64,000 nucleotides of DNA from Lysobacter enzymogenes (GTDB lineage: Bacteria > Pseudomonadota > Gammaproteobacteria > Xanthomonadales > Xanthomonadaceae), in NCBI RefSeq assembly GCF_900106525.1, contig NZ_FNOG01000001.1, positions 1-64,000 of the forward strand, given 5' to 3'. The position numbers and the translations under genes were made by a program. Of this stretch, positions 43,849 to 53,314 are shown piece after piece. The notes under the pieces were generated by a model. It had not been told where the DNA came from, ran no database searches, and worked only from the letters and a program-made list of their open reading frames with translations. Numbering within the stretch: the stretch's first letter is position 1; the number at the start of each line of letters is the position of its first letter.

Positions 43849-45102
43849 CTAAATCCGCGCCTTCAAAATCAGCTCCACGCGAGCGCCCCCGCCGGCCCGG
43901 TTCAACAGCCGCAACTCGCCGCCATGCAGCTCGGCGATGTGCTGGACGATGGACAAGCCCAGCCCGCTGCCCGGGCTGCCGGGGCCGGACACGAACGGTT
44001 CGCGCAAGCGCGCGAGCGATTCGGCCGGGAAACCGGGCCCGCGATCTTCGACGATCACTTTGCCGGCTTCGACGGTGACGACAACCGGCTCGGCGCTGCC
44101 GCTCTTCGCCGCGTGCACCAGCGCGTTCTCGATCAGGTTGCGCACGGCGGTCTGCAGCAGGCGCACATCGGCCTCGATCACCGATTCGACGGCCTCGAAC
44201 TCGACGGCGCGGTCTTCGGGAATCACCGCTTCGACCAGAAGATCAAGCCGCACCGGCTCCTTGCTCACCGGCGCGGCCGCCGCGTCCAGCCGCGCCAACA
44301 GCAACAGCTTGTCGACCAGGCCGGCGGTCTGCCCGGCGACGCGCTCGACCTTGCCCAGCACGCGTTCGGCCGGCTCGCGCCCGTCGTGCGCGCTCTCGCA
44401 CAGCGCCTGCAGGCGCGCCACCGGCGTGCGCAACTCGTGCGCGGCCGCGGCGAGAAAACGTTCCTGTTGCTCGAACGAAGCGATGGCCGGCCGCAGCGAA
44501 CGCCGCGACAACACATTGCCGAGCACGATGCCGAGCGCGGCGAACGCCGCGGCCAGCAACAAGGTGTTGCGCACGAACGCGGCTTGCGCGGCGTCGCGCG
44601 CGGCCGGATCGGCCAATACCAGGATCGTCGCGACCGGGCGGTCGCGATCGTCGTAAGTCTCCTTGCCTTGCAGCAGGTAAGCGCGGCCGTTGCGGTCGCG
44701 GCCTTCGCGCAGGCCTTCGGGGCCGTCGCTCATCGCCGCGTCGGCGAGCGCGAACGGATCGGCCAGATCGAAGCGCGGCCGCGCCGGCGCCAGCAGCACT
44801 CGCGCCGGCGCGCCGTTGCCGATCACCCAGATGTCGGCGTCGCCATCGAGCAGGCCGGGCTCCTTGCGCAGCACCTCGTCGTGCAAGCGGCCTTCGGCGT
44901 CGAACCACGCCAGCCCGTACACCGCGGTCGCGCGCAAGCGCAGGTTGGAGGCCAGATCGAGCTGGGTCAGCCGCGCATGGGTGAAGATCGCGACCGCGCA
45001 CAGCGCGGCCACGCACAGCAGCCAGGCGCCGGTCCACACCGCGGTCAGGCGCAGATGCAGCCGCCGCAGCAGACGGTCACGCGCGCGCGGCATCGGGCGC
45101 AT
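43849..45102 (-). CDS. Sensor histidine kinase
   Basis: A 417-residue membrane kinase. Helix 1 is at about 20-42 (AVWTGAWLLCVAALCAVAIF), then a periplasmic sensor of about 130 residues, then helix 2 at about 175-195 (LLLAAAFAALGIVLG). The H-box is AAAAHELRTPVARL. N (NLIENALVHA), G1 (DRGPGF) and G2 (GSGLGLSIVQHIA) boxes follow. No obvious HAMP domain links helix 2 to the H-box. The gene overlaps the end of its response regulator (stop at 45077) by 26 nt. The stimulus is unknown. Confidence 0.88.
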   Translation of the reverse strand: MRPMPRARDRLLRRLHLRLTAVWTGAWLLCVAALCAVAIFTHARLTQLDLASNLRLRATAVYGLAWFDAEGRLHDEVLRKEPGLLDGDADIWVIGNGAPARVLLAPARPRFDLADPFALADAAMSDGPEGLREGRDRNGRAYLLQGKETYDDRDRPVATILVLADPAARDAAQAAFVRNTLLLAAAFAALGIVLGNVLSRRSLRPAIASFEQQERFLAAAAHELRTPVARLQALCESAHDGREPAERVLGKVERVAGQTAGLVDKLLLLARLDAAAAPVSKEPVRLDLLVEAVIPEDRAVEFEAVESVIEADVRLLQTAVRNLIENALVHAAKSGSAEPVVVTVEAGKVIVEDRGPGFPAESLARLREPFVSGPGSPGSGLGLSIVQHIAELHGGELRLLNRAGGGARVELILKARI

Positions 45103-45754
45103 CCAGCAGGTAGCCCGAGCCGCGCACCGTGCGCAGCAATGCCGGCTCGCCGAGTTTGCGGCGCAAGGTAGCGATCAACACTTCCTCCGCGTTCGACGCC
45201 GGCTGCTGCTCCTCGCCCCAGCACGCGGCGAGGATGTCCTGGCGCGGCACCGCCTGGCCCGCGCGTTCGGCCAGCAATTGCAGCAGCGCGAATTCCTTCG
45301 GCCGCAGCGGCAGCGCGATGCCGGCGCGGCGCGCCTCGCGCCGGCCCAGGTCGATTTCCAGATCGGCGATGCGGATCGTGCTCGGCCGGATCGCGCCGCC
45401 GCGCCGGCCGATGGCGCCGATGCGCGCGATCAGCTCGTCCATCGAAAAGGGTTTGACCAGATAGTCGTCGGCGCCGCCGGCGAAGCCTTCCACGCGGTCG
45501 GCGACCGCGTCGCGCGCGGTCAGGAACAGCGCCGGCGAGGCGATGCCGCGCTCGCGCCAGCGCTGCAATGCGCCCAGCGCATCGCCGTCGGGCAGGGTGC
45601 GGTCGAGCACCAATGCATCGAAGGCGTAGGACTGCACGAAGGATTCGGCCTCGGCGAGGTCGCCGGCTTCGTCGACGGCGTGGCCGTGCGCGCGCAGGCG
45701 GCCGGCGACGGCTTCGCGCAGGTCGGCTTGGTCTTCGAGCAGGAGGATGCGCAT
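45077..45754 (-). CDS. OmpR-family response regulator
   Basis: A 225-residue regulator. The receiver domain has LLEDQADLR, the phospho-acceptor Asp in ALVLDRTLPDGDAL and the Lys in LVKPFSM. The winged helix at the end shows LRPKEFALLQLLAER and LRTVRGSGYLLDA. It is first in a two-gene operon with the kinase. ATG 45754 is preceded by a short spacer from the divergent Imm35-like gene, with 92 nt shared between them. Confidence 0.9.
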   Translation of the reverse strand: MRILLLEDQADLREAVAGRLRAHGHAVDEAGDLAEAESFVQSYAFDALVLDRTLPDGDALGALQRWRERGIASPALFLTARDAVADRVEGFAGGADDYLVKPFSMDELIARIGAIGRRGGAIRPSTIRIADLEIDLGRREARRAGIALPLRPKEFALLQLLAERAGQAVPRQDILAACWGEEQQPASNAEEVLIATLRRKLGEPALLRTVRGSGYLLDAPDAARA

Positions 45755-45846
45755 GGGGCGGAGCTTACCGCCGCGGGCGCGGGAGAAGATGAAGCCCGCA
45801 GCCAGGGCGCCGGGCGGCGACTATGATGCAGCTCACGGAGGCGAGA

Positions 45847-46455
45847 ATGTTGACGCAACAGGAAGCTTGCGACCTGGTCCTGGCCGGGTTCACCCAAACG
45901 CGCGGCGCCATCGCCGCGTGCGAGCTCGATCCGCGCGGCCAGTATTGGGTGATCCACGCCAACTCGTACGAGTACGTGGTCAACGGGCGGTGGGACCATT
46001 GTCTGGTGGGCGCCGGCGCGTATCTGGTCCATGTCGCCAGCGGGCGTTTGGACGTCACGCCCAGCTACGAGACCTGGCACGAGAGCATCCAGGACATTTA
46101 CGACCGCGACGACGCGGCCGGCGCTCACTATGTGCTGCGGCCGGACTGCGCGGCCGGCGACAAGCGGGCGATCGTCCATCTGCATCAGCGCCTGGGCTGC
46201 TCGCTGATCGACGCGCGTTGGTTGTTGGACGCCGCCAACAGGGATTGGCTCACCGGCACCGGGCGCTGCCTGCGTCACGCTCGCGCGGAACTCGCCAAGC
46301 ACGGAATCCAGACGCAGGTGGTGTTGCAGGACGATCCGCGACAGGCCTTGTCGCTGGCGCCACCGAACCATTTCCTGCAAGACGTGTTGAAGCGCCTGCG
46401 CGAGCGTGCCAGCCTGCGCGTTGATCGACCGCATTCCCAGGACGTTGCGCCATGA
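45847..46455 (+). CDS. Imm35/YrhB-like protein
   Basis: A 202-residue protein. The N-terminal part (about 1-80) fits the Imm35/YrhB pattern: a helix, then YWVIHANSYEYV, and LVGAGAYLVHVASGRLDV, where VxxxTG/SG is the family mark. The C-terminal part includes IVHLHQRLGCSLIDARWLLD, similar to the ribosomal L7/L12 C-terminal helix pattern. Imm35 proteins neutralise polymorphic toxins. ATG 45847 has GGAGG six nt upstream and was preferred to 45823. It overlaps the next gene by 4 nt, so they are coupled. No cognate toxin is adjacent. Confidence 0.55.
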   Translation: MLTQQEACDLVLAGFTQTRGAIAACELDPRGQYWVIHANSYEYVVNGRWDHCLVGAGAYLVHVASGRLDVTPSYETWHESIQDIYDRDDAAGAHYVLRPDCAAGDKRAIVHLHQRLGCSLIDARWLLDAANRDWLTGTGRCLRHARAELAKHGIQTQVVLQDDPRQALSLAPPNHFLQDVLKRLRERASLRVDRPHSQDVAP

Positions 46456-46700
46456 AAATTACCGGCTACCGCGATGAAGGCCTGCCCATCGAAGAGATTC
46501 GTCATATCGAGCTGGCCGAGATCACCCTGCTGGCGACCCCGGCCGAGCTGCGCCGCATGGCTGCGTTCTTCAGCAATGCGGCCGATACCATGGAGCGCAT
46601 GGGGCCGACCTACAGCCACGAGCATCTGTCCGACCGTCAGCCCGGTTTCGACGACTCCCCGCATTTGGTCGTGTTCAACGCCGAATTGTTCGCCCGCTAG
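46452..46700 (+). CDS. Imm32-like small protein
   Basis: An 82-residue soluble protein with an Imm32-like pattern: LAEITLLATPAELRRMAAFFSNAAD followed by SHEHLSD. Imm32 members are immunity proteins of polymorphic toxin systems. The start (ATGA) overlaps the preceding Imm35-like stop, so the two form an operon. With both being immunity-like, the pair looks like an orphan immunity cassette. Remote similarity only. Confidence 0.5.
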   Translation: MKITGYRDEGLPIEEIRHIELAEITLLATPAELRRMAAFFSNAADTMERMGPTYSHEHLSDRQPGFDDSPHLVVFNAELFAR

Positions 46701-46777
46701 CCCCGGCGGGCCGACGCTGAACCGTCCCGGCCGATCCCGTCATGGCGCCAGATGCTGCAAAGCACAATAATCCCCCC

Positions 46778-48010
46778 ATGACCCCCGCCACCCCCACCGC
46801 CCCGGGCGCCACCGCGCCCGCGCCCGTCCTGTCCCCGCGCCAGGTCGGCCTGATCCTGTTCGCCCTGGCCCTGGGCGGTTTCGCCATCGGCACCAGCGAA
46901 TTCGTGGTGATGGGGCTGATCACCGAGATCGCGCGCGCGATGGGCGTGGACGAGCCGCAGGTCGGCCATGTCATCAGCGCCTACGCGCTGGGCGTGGTGG
47001 TCGGCGCGCCGACGCTGGCGATCCTCGGCGCGAAAATGCCGCGCCGCAGCCTGCTGCTGGCGCTGATGGGGTTCTATGCGGTCGGCAATCTGGCCAGCGC
47101 GCTCGCGCCGGGCTACTACACGCTCGCGCTGGCGCGCTTCGTCGCCGGCTTGCCGCACGGTGCGTACTTCGGCATCGCCGCGTTGGTGGCCGCACGCATC
47201 AGCCCGCCGGAGCAGCGCGGCACCGCGGTCGGGCGGGTGATGTTGGGGCTGTCGATCGCGCTGTTGGTCGGCAACCCGCTGGCGACCTGGCTCGGCCAGA
47301 GCTTCGGCTGGCGCTGGGCGTTCGCGTTGGTGTCGCTGATCGCCCTGGCGACTGTGGCGATGACTGCGCGCGTGCTGCCGCCGGGCATGCACGCGCCGCG
47401 TCCGGACGTGCTGGGCGAGTTGCGCGACTTCAACCGCAAGCCGGTGTGGCTGGCGCTGGGCATCGGCGCGATCGGCTTCGCCGGCATGTTCTGCGTGTTC
47501 GCCTATCTGGCGCCGACCCTCGTCCACGTCACCGGCGTGCGCGAATCCTTCATCCCGTTCGGGCTGATGGCCTTCGGCATCGGCGGCATCCTCGGCACGC
47601 TCGGCGGCGGCTGGCTGTTCGACAAGCTGCAGTTCCGCGCGGCGGCGTGGATCTTGCTGTGGTCGATGGCGATTCTGCTGTTGTTCCCGCTGGCCGCGCG
47701 CTCGGTGTGGACGGTGCTGCCGGCGGTGCTGGCGGTCGGGACGATGGGCGCGCTGGCCACCGTGTTGCAGGCGCATCTGATGGACGTGGCGCGCTCGGCG
47801 CAGACGCTGGCGGCCGCGTCGAACCACTCGGCCTTCAACATGGCCAACGCGCTCGGCCCGTGGCTGGGCGGCATGGCGATCAACGCCGGGTTCGGCTGGA
47901 CCTCGACCGGCGTGGTCGGCGCGATGACGGCGCTGGGCGGGTTGATGATCTATCTGTGGGCGCGCGCGGATGCGCGCGCCGATGCGGTGCTGGCCGGCGA
48001 AGCCGAGTAA
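46778..48010 (+). CDS. MFS transporter, DHA1/AraJ-like exporter
   Basis: A 410-residue inner-membrane transporter with about twelve helices. The first helices are LILFALALGGFAIGTSEFVVMGL, and helix 4-5 carries ARFVAGLPHGAYFGI, both typical of DHA1 drug or sugar efflux pumps close to AraJ. The loop between helices 2 and 3 is GAKMPRRSLLL, a form of motif A. It probably exports a small molecule by proton antiport. The start is ambiguous: ATG 46742 would add twelve residues. Confidence 0.88.
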   Translation: MTPATPTAPGATAPAPVLSPRQVGLILFALALGGFAIGTSEFVVMGLITEIARAMGVDEPQVGHVISAYALGVVVGAPTLAILGAKMPRRSLLLALMGFYAVGNLASALAPGYYTLALARFVAGLPHGAYFGIAALVAARISPPEQRGTAVGRVMLGLSIALLVGNPLATWLGQSFGWRWAFALVSLIALATVAMTARVLPPGMHAPRPDVLGELRDFNRKPVWLALGIGAIGFAGMFCVFAYLAPTLVHVTGVRESFIPFGLMAFGIGGILGTLGGGWLFDKLQFRAAAWILLWSMAILLLFPLAARSVWTVLPAVLAVGTMGALATVLQAHLMDVARSAQTLAAASNHSAFNMANALGPWLGGMAINAGFGWTSTGVVGAMTALGGLMIYLWARADARADAVLAGEAE

Positions 48011-48038
48011 ACCGCCGGTTGCGCCGCTTGCTCGGCGA

Positions 48039-48956
48039 TCACAGTGCTGCCGCGTCGCGCAATTTGACGGACTCCGCCCGGCGCTGTTCCGCCAGCGCGC
48101 TTTCCACTTCTTGCGTCGATGCCAACACGCCGATCAGGCGGCCGTACGCGTCGGCATCGGCCTGCTCGTAGAACGCCAGTTGATCGCCCTGGGCGGTCAT
48201 GCGGTCCTGGTGCGTGGCGGCGAACTCCAGCAGCGCGGCGAAGGCATCGGCCATCGCGCGGCGGTTGTCGTCGGTCTGGGTTTCCAGTACGGAGATCTCG
48301 CGCCCCGCCGATTCGAAGCCTTGCAGCACCAACTGCCCGGACGGCAGATCGCCGGCGAGGGTGCGCAGCCGTTGCCCGAGGATGGCGCGGTGCTCCACGC
48401 GCAATCGCACCAGTTCGTCGAGCAATTCGCGGTAGCGGCGCAGCCGCTCGCGCCCGTCGGCGATATCCGCGGGGCTGGTCAGTCGTTTGGCTTCCAGAAC
48501 CTGCTCCAGTTGCAGCTCGTCGATCCGGGCGTACACCCGCGCTTGCGCTTGCTGCGCGAGCGGGCCTTCTTCGCGATAGATCGCGTTGAGGCCGCGTTGC
48601 AATTCCGTCTCGTTGCCGGCCGCGTGAGTTTGGCTGCGCGACGGTGCGGGCGAAGGCGCAGCCGGCGCTCGGTCTTGTCGCTCCGCCTGCGCGTCGCTCA
48701 CGAACCGATCGTTCCGCCGAGCCAGCAGTTCGCGCCGTTCTGCGGTCGCGGTGTTGAATCCGCTATAGCCTTGATAGACGCCGTAGCAAAACGGAATGCT
48801 GATCACCAGCACCACTGCGCCGAGCGCGAACAGCAGTACGGAAGTGTTGGAGTACGCCGCGCGCGGCTGCGCGGCGGGCGAGGTCCAGCCGCAGTTCGGA
48901 CAGGTGCGGGCGCGATCGAGCGCCCGCTTGCAATTCCCACACAGGTTCGAAGCCAT
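48039..48956 (-). CDS. Zinc-ribbon, one-pass membrane coiled-coil protein
   Basis: A 305-residue protein. Four Cys at 6, 9, 19 and 22 (CGNCKRALDRARTCPNCG) form a zinc ribbon. A single membrane helix follows at about 40-62 (VLLFALGAVVLVISIPFCYG). The rest is charged and helical, likely coiled coil, with much Glu, Gln and Arg. The product of 53464 has the same design. No known domain covers the long part. It may organise membrane-bound complexes, which is a guess. Confidence 0.65.
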   Translation of the reverse strand: MASNLCGNCKRALDRARTCPNCGWTSPAAQPRAAYSNTSVLLFALGAVVLVISIPFCYGVYQGYSGFNTATAERRELLARRNDRFVSDAQAERQDRAPAAPSPAPSRSQTHAAGNETELQRGLNAIYREEGPLAQQAQARVYARIDELQLEQVLEAKRLTSPADIADGRERLRRYRELLDELVRLRVEHRAILGQRLRTLAGDLPSGQLVLQGFESAGREISVLETQTDDNRRAMADAFAALLEFAATHQDRMTAQGDQLAFYEQADADAYGRLIGVLASTQEVESALAEQRRAESVKLRDAAAL

Positions 48957-49084
48957 CGTGCCCCCAGGCGATGCGCCGCGGCGGGATTGCGTTCCGCGTG
49001 GGGGCAGTATGCGAGGCCGCGCCGGCGGCGTCAGCCAGGATGGCGGCCGGCAGTCGGGAGCCGGCCGCCAGCGCAGTCGCTGTG

Positions 49085-49753
49085 TTACGGCGTCTGCACC
49101 TTGCGCAGGCTCAGCAGCAACGATTCCAGATGCTTCTGCCCGCGCGCGGACCAGATGTTGTACAGGCAGCGCTGCCCGGCGACTTCCAGATAGCCCAGAT
49201 AGCCCGGGCCGGTCCCGCCCTCCAGGCCGTAGCTGACCTTGCTGCCGTCGGACCAGCTCAGGTTGTTGGGGAAGCGGTAGCCCTTGCCGTCGATGTCCAG
49301 GCCGGTGCCGGCGATACCGAAGGCGCTGCGCTGGTCCGGCGCGTCGTAGGCCACGGCCCAGCCGTCGGAGAAGCTGGCGCGGCGCACCTTGAGCCCGGCT
49401 TCCTTTTCTGCGCCGACCAGCGCCAGCGGCGCGCAACGGTCGCGGTTCTTGGCTTTCTTCCACTCGGCCAGATAGACCGCGGGCACCGATTGGGCCGGCA
49501 CCGCCGCGCCCTGCCAGGGCGCGCGCGCGCCGCCGGCGGGGGCGGCGACCGTGGCCGCGGACAGCGCGGGGGCTGCGGCGGCCGGCGCTGCTGCGGGTTT
49601 CACGGCGGCCGTGGCGGCTGGCGCCGCGGCGGCCGCCGGCGTGGAAGGCGCGGCATCGGTGTGGACCCGGAACCGGACCTTGGGTTCGGCGGCCTGGGCG
49701 CCGACGGCGAGCAGGCCGACGGCCAGCGCGAGCAGAGACTGAGCGATCTTCAT
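49085..49753 (-). CDS. Exported protein of unknown function with Ala/Pro-rich linker
   Basis: A 222-residue exported protein. The signal peptide is 1-22 (SLLALAVGLLAVGAQAA). An Ala/Pro-rich low-complexity segment runs from about 35 to 90. The C-terminal domain (about 90-222) contains CAPLALVG, SFSDGWAVAYDAPDQRSAFG, GYRFPNNLSW and RCLYNIWSARGQKHLE; two Cys may pair. I do not recognise it. Genes on either side face different strands. Confidence 0.65.
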   Translation of the reverse strand: MKIAQSLLALAVGLLAVGAQAAEPKVRFRVHTDAAPSTPAAAAAPAATAAVKPAAAPAAAAPALSAATVAAPAGGARAPWQGAAVPAQSVPAVYLAEWKKAKNRDRCAPLALVGAEKEAGLKVRRASFSDGWAVAYDAPDQRSAFGIAGTGLDIDGKGYRFPNNLSWSDGSKVSYGLEGGTGPGYLGYLEVAGQRCLYNIWSARGQKHLESLLLSLRKVQTP

Positions 49754-49931
49754 GACGTTCCTGTCGTTCCTTGAAGCGGGGGATGCGCAGCGTCCGGCGC
49801 GCGACCGGCGCCGGCGGTGCCGCCCGATTTTAGCCAGAGCCGCGCGGGCGGTGTTGCGCGGCGGGTGGGGGCCGGGGCGCGCGCCGCCACCCGCTTCCGG
49901 CGCGCCGGGCCGGCGTACTAGACTGCGGCCT

Positions 49932-50477
49932 ATGCGAAATCCCCTACAAGAACAGCTGCTCAAGGCCGGCCTGGCGAAAAAGTCGCAGGCCACCCAGGCC
50001 GTGCGCGAGCAGAACAAACAGCGCCAGTCCAAGCAGCCGCAGGCGCCCGCCGCCGAACCCAGCGAGGCCGAACGCGCCCGCGCCGAAAAGGTCGAGCGCG
50101 ACCGCGCGCTGGAAGCGCAGCGCAAGGCCCAGGCGCACGCGCACGAGCTGCGCGCGCAGATCCATCAGATCGTCGAGCAGAACAAGGTCAAGCGGCAGGG
50201 CGAGATCGCCTATCGCTTCACCGACGGCGAAGCGATCAGGACGCTCTACGTCGATACCGCGCTGCGCACGCAACTGGCCAGCGGCGCGCTGGCGATCGTG
50301 CGCCACGGCGACGACTACGCGCTGATCCCGCGCGCAGCGGCGGAGAAGGTGCGCGAGCGCGACGCGGCGATGGTCGTGCTCGATCACGGCGCCAAGCCCG
50401 CCGCGGCCGCGCAGGAGTTGAGCGAGGACGAGGCGTATTACGCGCAGTTCAAGGTGCCGGACGATTTGGTCTGGTAA
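49932..50477 (+). CDS. DUF2058 protein (YaiL-like)
   Basis: A 181-residue DUF2058 protein. The family N terminus is clear: NPLQEQLLKAGLAKKSQA. A charged coiled-coil region (about 25-90, rich in Lys, Arg, Gln and Glu) follows, then the conserved FTDGEAIRTLYVDTALRTQL and YALIPRAAAEKVRERD, and the acidic end. E. coli YaiL is called a nucleoprotein or polynucleotide-associated protein, but its function is not established. Confidence 0.88.
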   Translation: MRNPLQEQLLKAGLAKKSQATQAVREQNKQRQSKQPQAPAAEPSEAERARAEKVERDRALEAQRKAQAHAHELRAQIHQIVEQNKVKRQGEIAYRFTDGEAIRTLYVDTALRTQLASGALAIVRHGDDYALIPRAAAEKVRERDAAMVVLDHGAKPAAAAQELSEDEAYYAQFKVPDDLVW

Positions 50478-50683
50478 GGCTGCGCGGCGAACGGGGCGAG
50501 AGCGTCGGGCCTGAAACTCCACACGCGGGAACTTGCAGTGGTGTGACTTCTTGCAGTCGGACTGAGCGTCGCTGGCGAAGTCGCGTCGGCTCTGGCTGAC
50601 CGGAGCACAGTCAAAATGGGTTCCGGCTTTCGCCGGAACGACGCTGAAAGCGTCAGTACCTTTGCCGACGTTCCGCACGTTTG

Positions 50684-51607
50684 TCAGCCGTTTTGCTTCC
50701 GCGGCGGTGGGGGCGGCGGAGGCAACGGCGGTGGCGGCGGGTCGCAGATTGCGCAAGCGTAGTCTCCTGCCGGGCGCCGATTCCCTGCCTTGGCCAACAC
50801 GCGGCGGATGTGGGCCAGGCGCCGCTCCATCAGCGCATCGCGGCGGGCGCCGTAACGCACCGCCATGGGATAGAGCGCGGCGGCGCTTTCGATCGGACCA
50901 CCGGCCAGATTCAAGGTCGCCCAGTCCATGAGCAGGTTCGCTACCACCGGATCGGGCGGCGCAACGAATGCGGTGCGCTCGAACAACTGGTAGCTCAAGG
51001 CCTTGTTCAATTCCCACGCCGCGACCGGGCGGCCGTCGTTCCCCGGCGGCAGTTGGGCCGGCAGCGGCGGCACCAAGTCAGCTGCGAAACTGACGCCGGC
51101 GATGGATCGGCCTTGCAGGTAGCCGGGATCGGACGCCATCGCGATCTTGGCTTCGAGAATGCGTGCGTGCAGCCACTCGGTGCGATGGTGCTCGTCGGGA
51201 TCGCGCCGCATGCCGATGCGGATCCAGCGCAGAGCGACGCGGTCGTGGCCGCTGAGTTCCAACGCGGTGCCGAGATTGGCCGCAGTTTCCGAATGCCCGG
51301 GGAACAGGCGCTCGACGGTGAGGAAGTGCTCGACGGCGCGGACGTGCTGGCCCTGGCGAATGAGGACCACGCCGATGTTGACGAGATTGCCGAAGTCCGG
51401 ATCTTTGCGGACCCGTTCGATCGCGAACTCCACCCAATCCCGACGCGGCGGATGCGGCTTCATCAGCGCGGTCAGGTCGTCGCCGGCATACCAGTTCGGG
51501 AAGAATCTATGTCCGCTGTGGTCGGTGCCGATGGTGTTGATGCAAGCCGGCGCCGCGGGTGCGAGCGACAGCAGGGCCAGTGCGGCGATCGTCCTTAATA
51601 GTCTCAT
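50684..51607 (-). CDS. Exported TPR-containing protein, paralogue of 51660
   Basis: A 307-residue exported protein. The signal peptide is 1-21 (TIAALALLSLAPAAPAC). TPR-like repeats appear in LVNIGVVLIRQGQHVRAVEHFLTVERLFPGHSE and the next 30 residues (TAANLGTALELSGHDRVALRWI). The end is a Pro-rich tail with the pair CAIC and a PPPP run. It is 52 nt downstream of a paralogue on the same strand. Function unknown; it probably mediates protein contacts in the periplasm. Confidence 0.72.
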   Translation of the reverse strand: MRLLRTIAALALLSLAPAAPACINTIGTDHSGHRFFPNWYAGDDLTALMKPHPPRRDWVEFAIERVRKDPDFGNLVNIGVVLIRQGQHVRAVEHFLTVERLFPGHSETAANLGTALELSGHDRVALRWIRIGMRRDPDEHHRTEWLHARILEAKIAMASDPGYLQGRSIAGVSFAADLVPPLPAQLPPGNDGRPVAAWELNKALSYQLFERTAFVAPPDPVVANLLMDWATLNLAGGPIESAAALYPMAVRYGARRDALMERRLAHIRRVLAKAGNRRPAGDYACAICDPPPPPLPPPPPPPRKQNG

Positions 51608-51659
51608 CGTTCCTTGTCCCGGTATTTTCGATTCCAGCGTGGCGCTGCGCCTCACTGTC

Positions 51660-52535
51660 TCAATCCCACCCGCACAGCCGGCAATCGGGCTTGCCCGGCG
51701 TCGGCCGCTTCTCCGCCCTGGCCACCACTTGGTCGATATGCGCGATGCGCCGCTGCATCAGCGCGTCGCGCGGAGCGCCGTAGGTCGCCGCCAACTCGTA
51801 CAGCGCTTTCGCGGTTTCCAGCGAGCCGCCGGACAGGTGCAGCGTGGCCCAGTCGCTCAGCAGGTTGGCGACGACCGGGTCGGGCGCTTTGACCAGGCCG
51901 ATGCGTTCGTGCAGTTGGTAGTCCAGGGACGAATCCAGCCACGAAGGCAGCAGCGGTTTGCCGTCGTTGCCGTTGGGCAGCTTGCGCGGAAACGGCGGCA
52001 CCAGGCCGGGGCCGAAGGCGAGGCCGGCGATGGAATGGCGGCGAAAATAGGCGGGGTTCCCGGCGGCGGCGAGCTTGGCTTCCAGGATGCGCACGTGCAG
52101 CCACTCGGAGCCGTAATGCTCGCGCGGGTTGCGTTGCAGGCCGGTGCGGATCCAGTGCAGCGCTTCCTTGTCCTGCCCGGCCAGCTCCAGCGCGGTGCCG
52201 AGGTTGGCCGCGGTCTGCGGCCGCCCCGGGAACAGCCGTTCGACGGTGCGGAAATGGCGCAGGGCGGCGTCGAGCTTGCCTTGGCGGACCAGCAGCACGC
52301 CGATGTTGTTGAGGTTGCGGAAGCTGGGCTCCTTGCGCGTTTCCTGGATCAGGAAACGGTCCATCTCCGGGTCGCGAGAGGGATGGGTCAGCGAATACAC
52401 CAGGCTCGCGCCGACCAGGCCGTCGGACGAGTACGGCCGCCCGGCGCGGTCGGTGGCCATTTCGTTGAGGCAGGCCCGCGCGCCGGCCGGGGCCAGCATC
52501 AGCAGGGCGAGCGTCGCGATCATGACGATGCGCAT
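51660..52535 (-). CDS. Exported TPR-containing protein, paralogue of 50684
   Basis: A 291-residue exported protein. The signal peptide is about 1-21 (IATLALLMLAPAGARAC). TPR repeats match the neighbour nearly residue for residue (NNIGVLLVRQGKLDAALRHF and TAANLGTALELAGQDKEALHWI). Both share WLHARILEAK/WLHVRILEAK, DPVVANLL and DWATL. The tail has CRLC in place of CAIC. A recent tandem duplication with divergent tails is the simplest reading. ATG 52535 starts the first gene of the pair. Confidence 0.72.
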   Translation of the reverse strand: MRIVMIATLALLMLAPAGARACLNEMATDRAGRPYSSDGLVGASLVYSLTHPSRDPEMDRFLIQETRKEPSFRNLNNIGVLLVRQGKLDAALRHFRTVERLFPGRPQTAANLGTALELAGQDKEALHWIRTGLQRNPREHYGSEWLHVRILEAKLAAAGNPAYFRRHSIAGLAFGPGLVPPFPRKLPNGNDGKPLLPSWLDSSLDYQLHERIGLVKAPDPVVANLLSDWATLHLSGGSLETAKALYELAATYGAPRDALMQRRIAHIDQVVARAEKRPTPGKPDCRLCGWD

Positions 52536-52711
52536 GGCCGTGTTCTCCTGTTCGTCCGTGAGCGTGCGCGGGCAGTGTGCCCGGCGCGCGCGGGCGGCGT
52601 CATCCCTTTGCCGACGAACGCGAAACCGGCGCCGCCGCACGCGGCCCCGACGGCGCTTGCGCGACGGCGCGCGCTGGCCTGAAATGGCGATCCCGTCCCG
52701 GAGCCGCATCC

Positions 52712-53233
52712 ATGCCCGTCTTGCGCACCTACATCGCCCTGCTGCGCGCCGTGAACGTCGGCGGCACCGGCAAGCTGCCGATGGCCGATCTGCGCGCGAT
52801 GTGCGAAGCGCTCGGCTTCCAGGACGTGCGCACCTACATCGCCAGCGGCAACGTGGTGTTCCGCACGGGTTTGAGCGAGGCCAAGGCCAAGGCGGCGCTG
52901 GAGGACGCGTTGCGCGATTACGCCGGCAAGCCGGTCGGCGCGGTGCTGCGCACGGCGCAGGACATGGCTGCGGCCTTGGCGGCCAATCCCTTCGCCGACG
53001 CCGCGCCGAACCGCGCGGTGCTGATCTTCCTCGACGCGCCGCCGCCGGCCGATGCGCTGGACGCGGTCAAGCATCGCAAGGACGAGCAGATCGCGCTCGG
53101 CGCGCGCGAGATCTACGTGCATTACGGCGAGGGCATGGCCGATTCCAGGCTGGTCGTCCCGGCGGCGAAGGCCGGCACGGCGCGCAATCTCAACACCGTG
53201 GCCAAGCTGATCGAGATGGCGGCGGGCCAATAG
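52712..53233 (+). CDS. DUF1697 protein
   Basis: A 173-residue DUF1697 protein. The hallmark is near the start: YIALLRAVNVGGTGKLPMADLR and IASGNVVFRTG. Other conserved segments are KHRKDEQIALG and NLNTVAKLIEMA. It is cytoplasmic and often found singly. Biochemical function is unknown. Confidence 0.88.
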   Translation: MPVLRTYIALLRAVNVGGTGKLPMADLRAMCEALGFQDVRTYIASGNVVFRTGLSEAKAKAALEDALRDYAGKPVGAVLRTAQDMAAALAANPFADAAPNRAVLIFLDAPPPADALDAVKHRKDEQIALGAREIYVHYGEGMADSRLVVPAAKAGTARNLNTVAKLIEMAAGQ

Positions 53234-53314
53234 CTATCGGTGAGCACGCAGCGGCGGCTTTTTCAGCGAACCGATGCCGTCACGCGGGTGTTTTCGCTGC
53301 GACCTGTTACCCCG

